From assembly GCF_002113125.1 (NCBI RefSeq), contig NZ_NEJP01000028.1, positions 1 to 51,977 of the forward strand: a DNA stretch of 51,977 bases. Direction: 5' to 3'. The stretch is from Pseudomonas sp. B20(2017). GTDB taxonomy: Bacteria > Pseudomonadota > Gammaproteobacteria > Pseudomonadales > Pseudomonadaceae. The notes under the pieces were generated by a model that saw nothing but the letters and a program-made list of their open reading frames with translations, searched no databases and had not been told where the DNA came from. Both the position numbers and the translations under genes were made by a program. Positions 17,905 through 26,307 of the stretch are shown here, one piece after another. Numbering within the stretch: position 1 is the first letter of the stretch; each line of letters opens with the position of its first letter.

Positions 17905-19029
17905 TCAGGAACCCTTGTTGCCCTTTTCGTGGGACGGGTCATAGACCTTGGTCAGGTCGCCGCCGAGCCGGAAGGTCTTGAACGGCTGCATCCCGTGCTT
18001 CTTCTCGATCACATCCGGCGAACAGGTGTAGAGGGTGCAGAACGGCTCAAGCCAGGCGAATTTCATGTCCTCTTTCAAATCGGTCATGTCCTGTTCCTTG
18101 CCGTTCTTCTTCTCGAAGTCCTCGGGATCTTTCACCCCGGCCAGCACCCGATCACCCAGACGTTTCAGCGCGCCGTTGTTTTCCTGACGCAGATCCACAC
18201 CGTTGACCTGGGCAAAACTGGCGATCATCGCCAGCGGCGGCAGGGCGTAGTTGTGATAGGCGAGGGCGCGTTGCTGGCGCTTGAGTTCGTTCGGCAGGTA
18301 ACCGTCGGCATCGACCTGATTGACCCCGACCTTGTATTCCTTGACCGCCCAATCGAACAGGTCGCGGCGGTTGGTCGCGACCGATGTCGCCATCACCGAC
18401 CAGGCTGCCCAGTACGAGTGGTTGTTGGTTTTTTCCAGCGGCAGGTTGTCCCAGTCGCTGACCACCTGATCGGCCATCTTGCTGAACCAGGCCTCGATCA
18501 ACTGCGCTTCCTGCTGATGCTGGGCCAGCGGATGGGAGTCGGAGAACTTCAGGCGAATGTACGAAGAGGCCATGCTGCCCAGCGCCCATTTGCGCATCGA
18601 CTTGCCGGTGTGGTTGAAATCCTTCGACATCAACGCATCGGCCTTTGCCCAGGCGGTGAGCCAGTTGAGCGTGCAATCGAGCTGCTCCGGGCGACCGTCG
18701 CGCATGAACTGCATCACCCGCTTGGCGGTGCCGCGCTCCAGGGTGGTGATGTCTTTGGTGGTGTCGCGGAAGGCCTTTTCCGACTGCACGTTCAGCGTCG
18801 CGCGAGCCTTGTCCGAGCCTTCGTATTTGCTGCGAAATTGCAGCGGGCCGGTGTAGGGCGTCGGCATCGCATCGCAGCCTTCGCTCTTGTCGCCGGTCTT
18901 GAATTTATCCACAGGCGCAAAATAGCCCTGAGGAGGACGCAGCGGCGCGGCGGCTTGCGCAGTGCCGGCGAAGATCGCCAGCCCGAGCAGCGTCGGCGCC
19001 AGAAGAGTTTTCAGTTTCGGATTTCGCAT
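17905..19029 (-). CDS. algL: AlgL, periplasmic alginate lyase
   Basis: A 374-residue PL5-family mannuronate lyase with a signal peptide ending TAQA-AAPLRPPQGYF. The family motif NNHSYWAAWSVMA supplies the active-site Asn/His, with LTAWAKADAL nearby. It clears alginate that escapes into the periplasm and is part of the secretion complex. ATG 19029 (MRNPKLKTLL) is preferred because GAGG sits six bases upstream; an in-frame ATG at 19041 overlaps the algX stop as ATGA but has a weaker ribosome site. Confidence 0.95.
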   Translation of the reverse strand: MRNPKLKTLLAPTLLGLAIFAGTAQAAAPLRPPQGYFAPVDKFKTGDKSEGCDAMPTPYTGPLQFRSKYEGSDKARATLNVQSEKAFRDTTKDITTLERGTAKRVMQFMRDGRPEQLDCTLNWLTAWAKADALMSKDFNHTGKSMRKWALGSMASSYIRLKFSDSHPLAQHQQEAQLIEAWFSKMADQVVSDWDNLPLEKTNNHSYWAAWSVMATSVATNRRDLFDWAVKEYKVGVNQVDADGYLPNELKRQQRALAYHNYALPPLAMIASFAQVNGVDLRQENNGALKRLGDRVLAGVKDPEDFEKKNGKEQDMTDLKEDMKFAWLEPFCTLYTCSPDVIEKKHGMQPFKTFRLGGDLTKVYDPSHEKGNKGS

Positions 19030-19037
19030 AGCAGACC

Positions 19038-20489
19038 TCATTGCCCGACCTGAGCGGTTTGTGGCCCAGCGCCCGGGAATACGTTGCGTTTGCAGATTTT
19101 CGCTTCGACTTTCTGTGGCGCGGTGCCCGCTTCCGGGCCCTGGACTTCGACCGCCAGCAGGTTTTGCGAGGCCCAGTCTTCGTCCGTGCGCAGCTCAAAG
19201 GCGAAACGACCGTCGGTGTCGGAGGTTTCCGGTTTCTCGATCTTGATGTCCTCGTGGCGACCGTTCATGTACCAGAGGGTGGCTTGCAGGGTTTTCACCG
19301 AGGTGTCGGCGAAGCGGATGTCGACCTGATGGCTGCTGTTCTGCAGGTTCAGGTTCTTGCTGTTGACCAGCAGTTCTTGTTTGCTGCCCGGCTTGAGCGT
19401 GGTGCTCGCGGACATTTGCGCGTCTTTGCCTTCGCAGCCGTTGTCGAGCAGGGACATCATCTGGCGATAGATGGTTTCCTGGTCGAGGCGGTACAGCGGC
19501 GAGAACTCCCAGATGAGGATTTTCGGCGGCGTCTTCTGGAATTCGTCGCTGCCCAGGTACTGCAACATAGAACCTTCCAGACCACCGCCGGGGAACGCGA
19601 CGTTGAGAATGTCGGCGCCGATGGCTTCTTCGAGGAAGCCTGCGAAGTTGTAGTTCTTGCCGCTGTGCGAAGTACCCACAAGGGTGATTTGCGGATTGCC
19701 GGAATCACCGAACAGGTCGCCGTCACCGGCTTCACCTTTCGGCTCGGTGGTGAACTGGTCCATGTACTGGATTGCGTAACTGGTGCCGCACAGTTGCCCG
19801 GCCATGTTGTGCAGGGTGCCGGTCTTGCCCATGCGTCCGGAGCGTTTGGTTTCGAACTCACGCTTGGGAATATCGGCGAAGGCCGGGATCTGCTTGACCT
19901 TCTCGGCGACGATTTTCGCCGTGCGCTGGGCGCCGTACGGGGTCCAGTGCTGGTCGCCGCGGAAGTAGAAATCGTGGGCGGGAAGGGTCTCCGGCAGCGA
20001 CTCGTTGGTCAGCGGCGACAGGTCCGGCACCACATAACCCATCTTGGCGAAACGGCCGAGCATGGTCTTGTAGTTGCCCAGCGCTTTCTCGTAATCGAAC
20101 GCGGCTTTTTCCGCCGGGTTGAGCTTGTTGCGGTTCACCAGGCCACGGGTCGGCTGGTAGACGATCACCAGTTCGACGCCTTTGGCCTTGAACGCATCGT
20201 GCAGCTGTTGCAGGCGTTTGTAGCCGGCCGGGGTAGTGTTGAACTCGGTGCGCAAATCTTCCTGGGTCCGGAACAACCAGTCGCCCTGGGCCTGCACCAG
20301 CGTGGTGAAGTTCTGCTGATAACGCGTGGTGTAGTTCTTCGCGTCATGGGCGGCCGGGCACAGGCTGCAGCACGGTTCGGCGGTGAACGTTGGCGCTTTC
20401 ACTTCGTCCGCGCGGGCGCCGTTGCTGGCCGCCAGGATGCCCACGGTCAGGGCCGACAGGCTGAGTAATTTGATCAGGTGTGGGTGCAT
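19038..20489 (-). CDS. algX: AlgX, alginate O-acetyltransferase with carbohydrate-binding module
   Basis: A 483-residue periplasmic protein with a signal peptide ending NGARA-DEVK. The N-terminal SGNH-like domain carries RGDQHWTPYG (Asp/His) and VGTSHSGKNY (nucleophile Ser). The C-terminal region (about 345-480) is the carbohydrate-binding module. AlgX performs terminal acetyl transfer to the polymer and is part of the export complex. Paired Cys residues (PCCSLC near 40; NGCEGK; ICKRN) fit the known disulfides. It starts ten bases after the algG stop. Confidence 0.96.
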   Translation of the reverse strand: MHPHLIKLLSLSALTVGILAASNGARADEVKAPTFTAEPCCSLCPAAHDAKNYTTRYQQNFTTLVQAQGDWLFRTQEDLRTEFNTTPAGYKRLQQLHDAFKAKGVELVIVYQPTRGLVNRNKLNPAEKAAFDYEKALGNYKTMLGRFAKMGYVVPDLSPLTNESLPETLPAHDFYFRGDQHWTPYGAQRTAKIVAEKVKQIPAFADIPKREFETKRSGRMGKTGTLHNMAGQLCGTSYAIQYMDQFTTEPKGEAGDGDLFGDSGNPQITLVGTSHSGKNYNFAGFLEEAIGADILNVAFPGGGLEGSMLQYLGSDEFQKTPPKILIWEFSPLYRLDQETIYRQMMSLLDNGCEGKDAQMSASTTLKPGSKQELLVNSKNLNLQNSSHQVDIRFADTSVKTLQATLWYMNGRHEDIKIEKPETSDTDGRFAFELRTDEDWASQNLLAVEVQGPEAGTAPQKVEAKICKRNVFPGAGPQTAQVGQ

Positions 20490-20499
20490 AAAATTATCC

Positions 20500-22071
20500 T
20501 CAGTCCTGCAATTCGGTCTGGCGTTCGACAGGGTCGATCAGCACGGCTTTCTGCTGGCGCACCAACAGGTCGAGAATTTCATCCTGGCGCTCGCCCAAGA
20601 TGCCGTTGAAGCTGATGCCGCTGGATTTGGTCGGCGCCAGCATCGACACGCGATACAGCTCGACACTCAGGGGCGAATCGATCGACAGCGGGCCACTGCC
20701 GTTGGCCGCCAGTTCACCGCCGACCACGATCAGCGAGACCTGGGCGTCGAACGGGTCGAGCTTGATGTCACGGTCGGTGTCGGTCAGGTCCTTGATGTGC
20801 CCGTAGACGCCGGTCAGGCCGTTGGCCATGGCGACGTTTTCGTAGAGGCGGATGTTCACGCTGTTACGAATGCGGATGCCGTGGCGCTTGTTGCTGATGA
20901 CCTTGTTGCCCCACAGCAGGTTGTCGGCAGACTCGTAGAGGGTGATGCCGTCGGTGTGGTTCTTGTAGATCTCGTTGTAGGCAATGATGTTGTTGACGCT
21001 GTTACGGTCGATCACCAGCCCCGAGAGGTGGTTGTCGTAGCTTTTGTTGTTGAAGATGAAGCTGTCGTTGACCTCGCGGGAAATGATGATCCCGTGCTTC
21101 TTCTTCGTGCCGTACACCGTGTTCTCGGCAATGATCAGACCGTGGGAACGGTCGTGCGGGTCGATGCCGTAGACGATGTTGTCCTTGTAGGTGTTGCCCT
21201 TGACCACGAAGTCGCGGGTCTCGTAGCAGTAGAAGCCGTACCACATGTCCGAGAACTCGGAGCCGACGATCCAGCCGGTCGGCTCGGGACGCTTGAGCAC
21301 CTTGGCCATGTTCGGCGTGTACTGGGAAATACTCACACCGTAGGACTTACTGTTGGCGTAGCCGAAGCTGGCCATCTTGCTGTTGACGATGTAGGTCTCG
21401 GTGCCACCCCAGGCCAGCAGGAACGGGCGAAATTCCTTCGGCGACCGGAAGGTTGCCGGGCCGTTTTCCTTCTCGCGCCAGCCAGTGATCTTGGTATCAC
21501 GCACGAACAACTGACCGTCGTTGACCAGGAACGAACCGGCTTCCTGGGACAGGCGCAATTCCTGAGTCTGACCGTCGATTTCGAGGATGCCTTTACGGCC
21601 GACCACGATCGGCAGCTTGGCCAGATAGACGCCCGGCGAGGTTTCGCTGAAGTACTGCTTGGGCAGTTTCTGCGCCAGCTCTTTCAGATTCATGTAACCG
21701 TCGTCGACGAAGATCGCCTGCGGGATTCCGTGCTGACGCACCACCCATTCGGCCATCTTGTTGTCGCCGCCGATGAAGTCCTTCAGGGCGTCTTCCTGCA
21801 TCATCCGGCGCACGCTGATCTTGCCCGGTTTGCTGCGCACGATTTTCGCGGCGGCGGCTTCGGCGGTGTAGCCGGAGAGGTCGGGCAATTTCGGCTTGGC
21901 CAGTTCCAGCGCTTCGGTCGGCGCGCTGCTGACGGTGTAGGTCTTGGCCTGTTGCAGCTCCTTCGCGGTGGTCACAGGCTTCGCTGGTTCCACGTTGGCG
22001 AAGGCGCCGGCCGAGGCCAGCAGCATCGCGCCGGCCAGCAGGCTGAGTGAGCCTTTGCGGGCACTGTTCAT
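20500..22071 (-). CDS. algG: AlgG, mannuronan C5-epimerase
   Basis: A 523-residue periplasmic enzyme that turns mannuronate into guluronate in the polymer. The signal peptide ends SAGAFA. The protein is a right-handed parallel beta-helix, with repeated N-rich turns (FIFNNKSYDNHLSGLVIDRN) and the catalytic IDPHDRSHG motif. ATG 22071 is chosen because AAGGGAG lies eight bases upstream and the signal peptide then begins MNSARKG. A longer frame starts at an ATG (22098) overlapping the algE stop by one base (TGATG). Confidence 0.95.
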   Translation of the reverse strand: MNSARKGSLSLLAGAMLLASAGAFANVEPAKPVTTAKELQQAKTYTVSSAPTEALELAKPKLPDLSGYTAEAAAAKIVRSKPGKISVRRMMQEDALKDFIGGDNKMAEWVVRQHGIPQAIFVDDGYMNLKELAQKLPKQYFSETSPGVYLAKLPIVVGRKGILEIDGQTQELRLSQEAGSFLVNDGQLFVRDTKITGWREKENGPATFRSPKEFRPFLLAWGGTETYIVNSKMASFGYANSKSYGVSISQYTPNMAKVLKRPEPTGWIVGSEFSDMWYGFYCYETRDFVVKGNTYKDNIVYGIDPHDRSHGLIIAENTVYGTKKKHGIIISREVNDSFIFNNKSYDNHLSGLVIDRNSVNNIIAYNEIYKNHTDGITLYESADNLLWGNKVISNKRHGIRIRNSVNIRLYENVAMANGLTGVYGHIKDLTDTDRDIKLDPFDAQVSLIVVGGELAANGSGPLSIDSPLSVELYRVSMLAPTKSSGISFNGILGERQDEILDLLVRQQKAVLIDPVERQTELQD

Positions 22072-22097
22072 GTCGGGCACTCCCTTGGCGGTCAGCA

Positions 22098-23585
22098 TCA
22101 GAAGCGCCAGATCACGTCGATGAACGCGCGGTGCATGTACGAATCAACCTGGCTGCCGTAGGCATCACCCGGCTTGAACACACCGCCACGGAAACGCACC
22201 AGCGCCGACGGCTCGTCGATCGACTGGCTCAGCGCTGCCGGCAGCAAGCCTTGCTTGAAGTACTTGGTGACCACCAGATCCATTTCCTGGCCCAGATCCT
22301 TGTTGCCGTCCTGCAGTGGCAGCGAGGTGCTGGAGAGGATTGCGCCGGTCACGTCGTCGGTGTTGTTTTCCACAGCGTTGATGCCGTTGCTGCCCACCGG
22401 TTTGTTGCCGTCCACGCGCCAGAACTTGTGGTAGATCAGGCTGGCGTCGTACTGGTCGTTGAGCATCCACGAACCGAACAGGGTGGCGGTCTGCATGTTG
22501 TTCATTTCGCCACGGAAGGCCTCGCCGAAACGGTGAACCCGCGAACGAGTACCGGTGTAGTTCGAGCGGTTGCTTTCCAGGCCGTTCTGTTCGTAATCGG
22601 CGCTGGCACGGGCATACGCCGCACCGACCTGCCATTGCGGATCGAGGCGCAGACGCACACCGACGTCGGTGGCCCAGCCGTCGACGTTGTCGCTGTGCTT
22701 GGCCTGGGCCGGGCGGGTGCCGTCGGCGTTGAGGGCGTTGACCGTGTCGCGGTCGCCGCTCATGCCGGTGATGCTGCCCCAGTAGTTGACGGTGTTGGTG
22801 TTGCGCCAGTTGTAGGCGTCGCTGTCTGCGGTCAGGCCGAGCCAGCTGATGTCGCCGTTCTGGGTTTTGTCGAGGGTGTCGCGGGGTACACCCGGTTCGG
22901 CGTAATCGAGTTTGCCGTCGTCGTGGGTGTGGTGACCGCGAATCCCGACCCACTGGCCCGGCGTCCACTGGTAAGCGGCATCGGCGTAGGCGTGCAGGCG
23001 ATCCTTGTCTTTCGGCGCCAGCTCCTTGAGGTCGGTGCGGTATTCGCTGAAGCGTTCGGCGACACCGGCATTGGCGCGCAGCAGGGTGGTGTCGAAGGTC
23101 CAGTTCAGCGCTTCGATGTTGGTGTCGCGCCACTGACCGTCGTCGTTGCGCAAACGCTGGCGACCGAACTTGAGGATCTCGCCGGGGTAGGGCGTCAGAC
23201 CGCTGTAACCGACCCAGAACTCGCGCATTGCCAGGTAGTTTTTCTTGGTCTTGCGGTCGCCGTTGTCGGTGGTCTGGGTGCCTTCGCTATCGGACTGCTG
23301 CAGGGTGTCGGTCTCGATGATGTCGGTCGAGGTCACGGCCTGGCCCATGGCGTAGGCGCTCCACGCGCCGCTTTCGCCGTAGACCCACGGACGCAGATCG
23401 AGGCCGACGCCGTTGACGTCGCCGCCGCTGGCGGTGCCGAGGTCGCGGTCGTCTTCGGACTGGCCGGTGATTTTCACTTCGAGGCCGAAGTTCTTCGATT
23501 CAGTCATCGCGGCCAGGGTCGGACAAGACCAGATCAACGCGAACGTGAGGCCAATGCCGGCCTTCACAAAGGGATTCAATTTCAT
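22098..23585 (-). CDS. algE: AlgE, alginate outer-membrane porin
   Basis: A 495-residue beta-barrel export channel. The signal peptide ends CPTLA-AMTESKNFG; alternating amphipathic strands follow, and the chain ends in Phe (DVIWRF), as needed for outer-membrane assembly. Many Arg/Lys residues line the barrel in this family to attract the anionic polymer. Its ATG overlaps the algK stop (ATGA, 23582-23585), so the two are translationally coupled. Confidence 0.96.
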   Translation of the reverse strand: MKLNPFVKAGIGLTFALIWSCPTLAAMTESKNFGLEVKITGQSEDDRDLGTASGGDVNGVGLDLRPWVYGESGAWSAYAMGQAVTSTDIIETDTLQQSDSEGTQTTDNGDRKTKKNYLAMREFWVGYSGLTPYPGEILKFGRQRLRNDDGQWRDTNIEALNWTFDTTLLRANAGVAERFSEYRTDLKELAPKDKDRLHAYADAAYQWTPGQWVGIRGHHTHDDGKLDYAEPGVPRDTLDKTQNGDISWLGLTADSDAYNWRNTNTVNYWGSITGMSGDRDTVNALNADGTRPAQAKHSDNVDGWATDVGVRLRLDPQWQVGAAYARASADYEQNGLESNRSNYTGTRSRVHRFGEAFRGEMNNMQTATLFGSWMLNDQYDASLIYHKFWRVDGNKPVGSNGINAVENNTDDVTGAILSSTSLPLQDGNKDLGQEMDLVVTKYFKQGLLPAALSQSIDEPSALVRFRGGVFKPGDAYGSQVDSYMHRAFIDVIWRF

Positions 23586-25093
23586 AATTTTTCCTCGCCG
23601 TCTTCTTCTTGCAGGGCGTGCAGTTGCAGCGTGTTCTGGCTCAGGGCGCCACGGGCCGCCTGTTCCTGTTGCAGCAGGCGCCGGGCTTCGGCCAGGCGCT
23701 CGGGCGGCAGCTGGGCGGCGAGGGTGGTCGCCAACTCATCGGCTTGCGGGGTGTTTTGCGCCTTGGCCAATTGGCTGAACACATAGGCGTTGAGCGGGTC
23801 GGGTTTGGTGCCCTTGCCTTGGGAAAACAGTTGGGCGATGGCGAAGTCGGCGCTGTTCTGGCCGTTGCGCGCAGCGGTCAGCAGATGGTCGAGGGCCTTC
23901 TGCGGATAGACCTTGCCCAGGTAGCCACGGCGGTAGATCTGGCCGAGGTAGTAATCGGCGGCGACTTCGCGGCCGACGGCTTTCTGGAAATGTTCCTCGG
24001 CGACTTTCGCGTCGGCCGGGACCAGTTTGCCTTCGTAGTAAAGCTTGCCCAGCAACAGTTCGGCGCGCGACTGGTCGGCGGCGCGGCCGTTGTCCAGGTA
24101 CTTCATCATCTGATCGACATCGCCCAGTTCCGGGAAGTCGTAGAGCAGTTGTGCCAACGTTACCCAAGACGCCGGGTAGCCCGGCGCGATCGGCTCGAGC
24201 AGCGACTGCGCGGTTTTTTCGTCGGTCTTGCCCAGGGTCGAATCGGCCAGTACACGGGCCACCGAATCCACCCGCTGAGCACTGACGGTGCCGCGGCTGT
24301 AACCGGCCTGAAGTTGTTTGATCAGCTCGGTCTGTTGCTCCGGCGCGCCACGTTTCTGATAAACCGTGGCCAGCTCGACGTAGCAGATGTCGGTGGTGTT
24401 GAGTGCGGCCTTGCAGATCTTTTCCACGTCATCCAAGTGCTGGTCGTAAGTGCCCTGGGTGCGATACAGCAGCACCTGCGCCAGACCGGCTTCCGGGTAA
24501 CCGGATTTGCGCCACTGGTCGATCTGCTGCTGAGCGTTGATGTTCGGGAAGCTGTGCGGGTATTGCAGGTACAGCATCGCGAGCGGAATCAGCGTGTTGC
24601 CTTCGCCATTGGCAGCGGCTTTCTTCAGCAGGGTTTCGGCTTCGTGATGTTCGGCCTCGGTGGAACCGGGCTTGGCCACCAGTAAGCGGCCGAGGCGGGC
24701 CTGGGCACGCGGCGAAACGCTGGCGGCGGCGCGATAGGTGGCTTCGGCCTGTTTCATTTGTTCCGGGTCGCGGCTGTCGACCTGGATGTCGGCAAGGCCC
24801 ACCTGGGCTTCGCTGTAACCCAGATCGGCCAGCGCACGGTAGTTCTGCGCAGCGGTCGCGGTGTCACCGCGCTTGAGCGCTTCGTTGGCCAGACGCTGGT
24901 CAGGCAGGCCGGCGCAACCGGCCAGACTCACAGCCAATGCAACTGCACACAGAGGACCCATGTGGGAGCGGGCTTGCTCGCGAAAGCGGTGTGTCAGTCG
25001 GCACTGAGGCTGAATATCAGAATGCATTCGCGAGCAAGCTCGCTCCCACAGGGTTTGTGGTGTGCTCGAGATGGGTGGAGTAGTCACAGGCAT
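23582..25093 (-). CDS. algK: AlgK, alginate secretion lipoprotein; start region carries an in-frame REP pair
   Basis: An outer-membrane lipoprotein scaffold of TPR/Sel1 repeats (for example AEHHEAETLLKKAAANGEGN, AADYYLGQIYRRGYLG) that assists AlgE assembly. The lipobox AVSLAGCAGLPDQRLANEAL is normal, but everything before the hydrophobic core is REP sequence (24961-25053). The frame stays open from ATG 25093 or GTG 25087 (GAGG eight bases upstream of the GTG) through both REP units. This adds about 44 odd residues ahead of ATG 24961, which itself has no ribosome site and no Lys/Arg n-region. Either a long n-region signal peptide is made or the true start was damaged. The rest of the protein looks intact. 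Confidence 0.88.
   Translation of the reverse strand: MPVTTPPISSTPQTLWERACSRMHSDIQPQCRLTHRFREQARSHMGPLCAVALAVSLAGCAGLPDQRLANEALKRGDTATAAQNYRALADLGYSEAQVGLADIQVDSRDPEQMKQAEATYRAAASVSPRAQARLGRLLVAKPGSTEAEHHEAETLLKKAAANGEGNTLIPLAMLYLQYPHSFPNINAQQQIDQWRKSGYPEAGLAQVLLYRTQGTYDQHLDDVEKICKAALNTTDICYVELATVYQKRGAPEQQTELIKQLQAGYSRGTVSAQRVDSVARVLADSTLGKTDEKTAQSLLEPIAPGYPASWVTLAQLLYDFPELGDVDQMMKYLDNGRAADQSRAELLLGKLYYEGKLVPADAKVAEEHFQKAVGREVAADYYLGQIYRRGYLGKVYPQKALDHLLTAARNGQNSADFAIAQLFSQGKGTKPDPLNAYVFSQLAKAQNTPQADELATTLAAQLPPERLAEARRLLQQEQAARGALSQNTLQLHALQEEDGEEKL
24961..25053. repeat. REP pair (BIME) inside the 5' end of algK
   Basis: GTGGGAGCGGGCTTGCTCGC ... GCGAGCAAGCTCGCTCCCAC. It begins exactly at the ATG triplet that precedes the AlgK signal-peptide core and ends about 35 bases from the first in-frame ATG. 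Unlike the other copies in the window it is not intergenic with respect to the open frame. Confidence 0.93.
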
Positions 25094-25102
25094 GTCCTCG
25101 AC

Positions 25103-26272
25103 TTAAAGACCGGCAGCCATGGCTTTGTCGATCAGCCAGTTCAGGTTCGGACCACGGTCGCTGTTCACTTCTACCGGGCGGCCGGCGAAGCGGCTGTCCA
25201 GCGGCTCGTCAGGCTGGATCTGCACGCGGATGTCGGAGGACAGGTCAGCGCTTTTCAGGCTGGTGCTGCTGACGATCTTGCCGGTGCGGGTCTTGTCTTC
25301 GCCGGCGATCTGGAAGCTCACCGGGGTGCCCGGACGTACGTCGCCGAACTGGCGATAGGAGAAGCGTGCATCGACGGTGGCCTGGGTGTTGCGCGGTACC
25401 AGCTGGAAGATCACGTCGCCCTTGCTCGCGTATTGACCGTCGGCCACCAGTTGCTGGGCCACGGTGCAATCGCACGGCGAGGTCAGAGTGCCGGTCATCT
25501 GCTTGCCGAACAGTTCTTCAACCTTGGCCGGCTGCAGTTGATCTTCGTCCAGATGGCCCTTGAGCACGTCGAGCATGCTGGTGCTGAAAGTCGCCAGCGG
25601 TGCACCTTTGGCGGCAACGCCGTCGGATTTGACCAGGCTCTGCACAGTGCCGTCGCGCGGCATGGTGATGTTCATGCCCGGCACGCTGACCAGACCGGCC
25701 TGTGCATGGCTGACGAAGTACATGCTGTACACCGATTTGAAAATGAAACCCGCCGCCACCAGGCCGACCGCGAAGATACCGGCGCTGAACGTCACCGCTT
25801 TCAGACGCCCGAACGGGGTCATGCCGGAGTCGCCGTCCTTGACCTTGCGGGCCTTGGTGAAGTTGTCGCGCTGCAGGGTCGCCAGCACTTCGCCGATGCT
25901 GACGATGTCGCCGGCCAGGTGCGAAGTGATCAGGTGGCGCAGGGTCGAAATGTCCTGCGGTTCGAGGTTCTGGAACTGGCAGCCGACGCGGCCCGTCTGC
26001 CGGTCGTAGGAGCGCACTTGCAGTTCAACGTCCATGGCCAGGCCGAGGTTGTCGATGACGAACTGCAGACGCGCCTTGTACACCTCGCCGACGGTCAGCG
26101 GCAGTTGTCCGGCATTGAACGCCAGACCACCGGCGGACAGGTCGAGGACCCGTGCTTCAACCGGGGTTCGGTCAGGGCCGAAGAACCGCAGCTTGGCCGG
26201 GATTTTTACCCGGGCGTGCTGGCGCTGGGCTTCGGATTCATGCACTACGTTGACGTTGACGGCGGTATTCAT
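25103..26272 (-). CDS. alg44: Alg44, c-di-GMP-binding alginate polymerase subunit
   Basis: A 389-residue inner-membrane protein. The N-terminal PilZ domain has R17xxxR21 (RQHAR) and D44-x-S46-AGG (DLSAGG), the residues known to bind c-di-GMP. One membrane segment (about 160-182) precedes a periplasmic HlyD-like adaptor part (PRDGTVQSLVKSDGVAAKGA; FYRQFGDVRPGTPV-like barrel). It activates Alg8 polymerisation after c-di-GMP binding. It starts 35 bases after alg8 ends. Confidence 0.96.
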   Translation of the reverse strand: MNTAVNVNVVHESEAQRQHARVKIPAKLRFFGPDRTPVEARVLDLSAGGLAFNAGQLPLTVGEVYKARLQFVIDNLGLAMDVELQVRSYDRQTGRVGCQFQNLEPQDISTLRHLITSHLAGDIVSIGEVLATLQRDNFTKARKVKDGDSGMTPFGRLKAVTFSAGIFAVGLVAAGFIFKSVYSMYFVSHAQAGLVSVPGMNITMPRDGTVQSLVKSDGVAAKGAPLATFSTSMLDVLKGHLDEDQLQPAKVEELFGKQMTGTLTSPCDCTVAQQLVADGQYASKGDVIFQLVPRNTQATVDARFSYRQFGDVRPGTPVSFQIAGEDKTRTGKIVSSTSLKSADLSSDIRVQIQPDEPLDSRFAGRPVEVNSDRGPNLNWLIDKAMAAGL

Positions 26273-26307
26273 GGGGGCGATTTCCTTGTTAATTCAATAG
26301 GGGCAGG

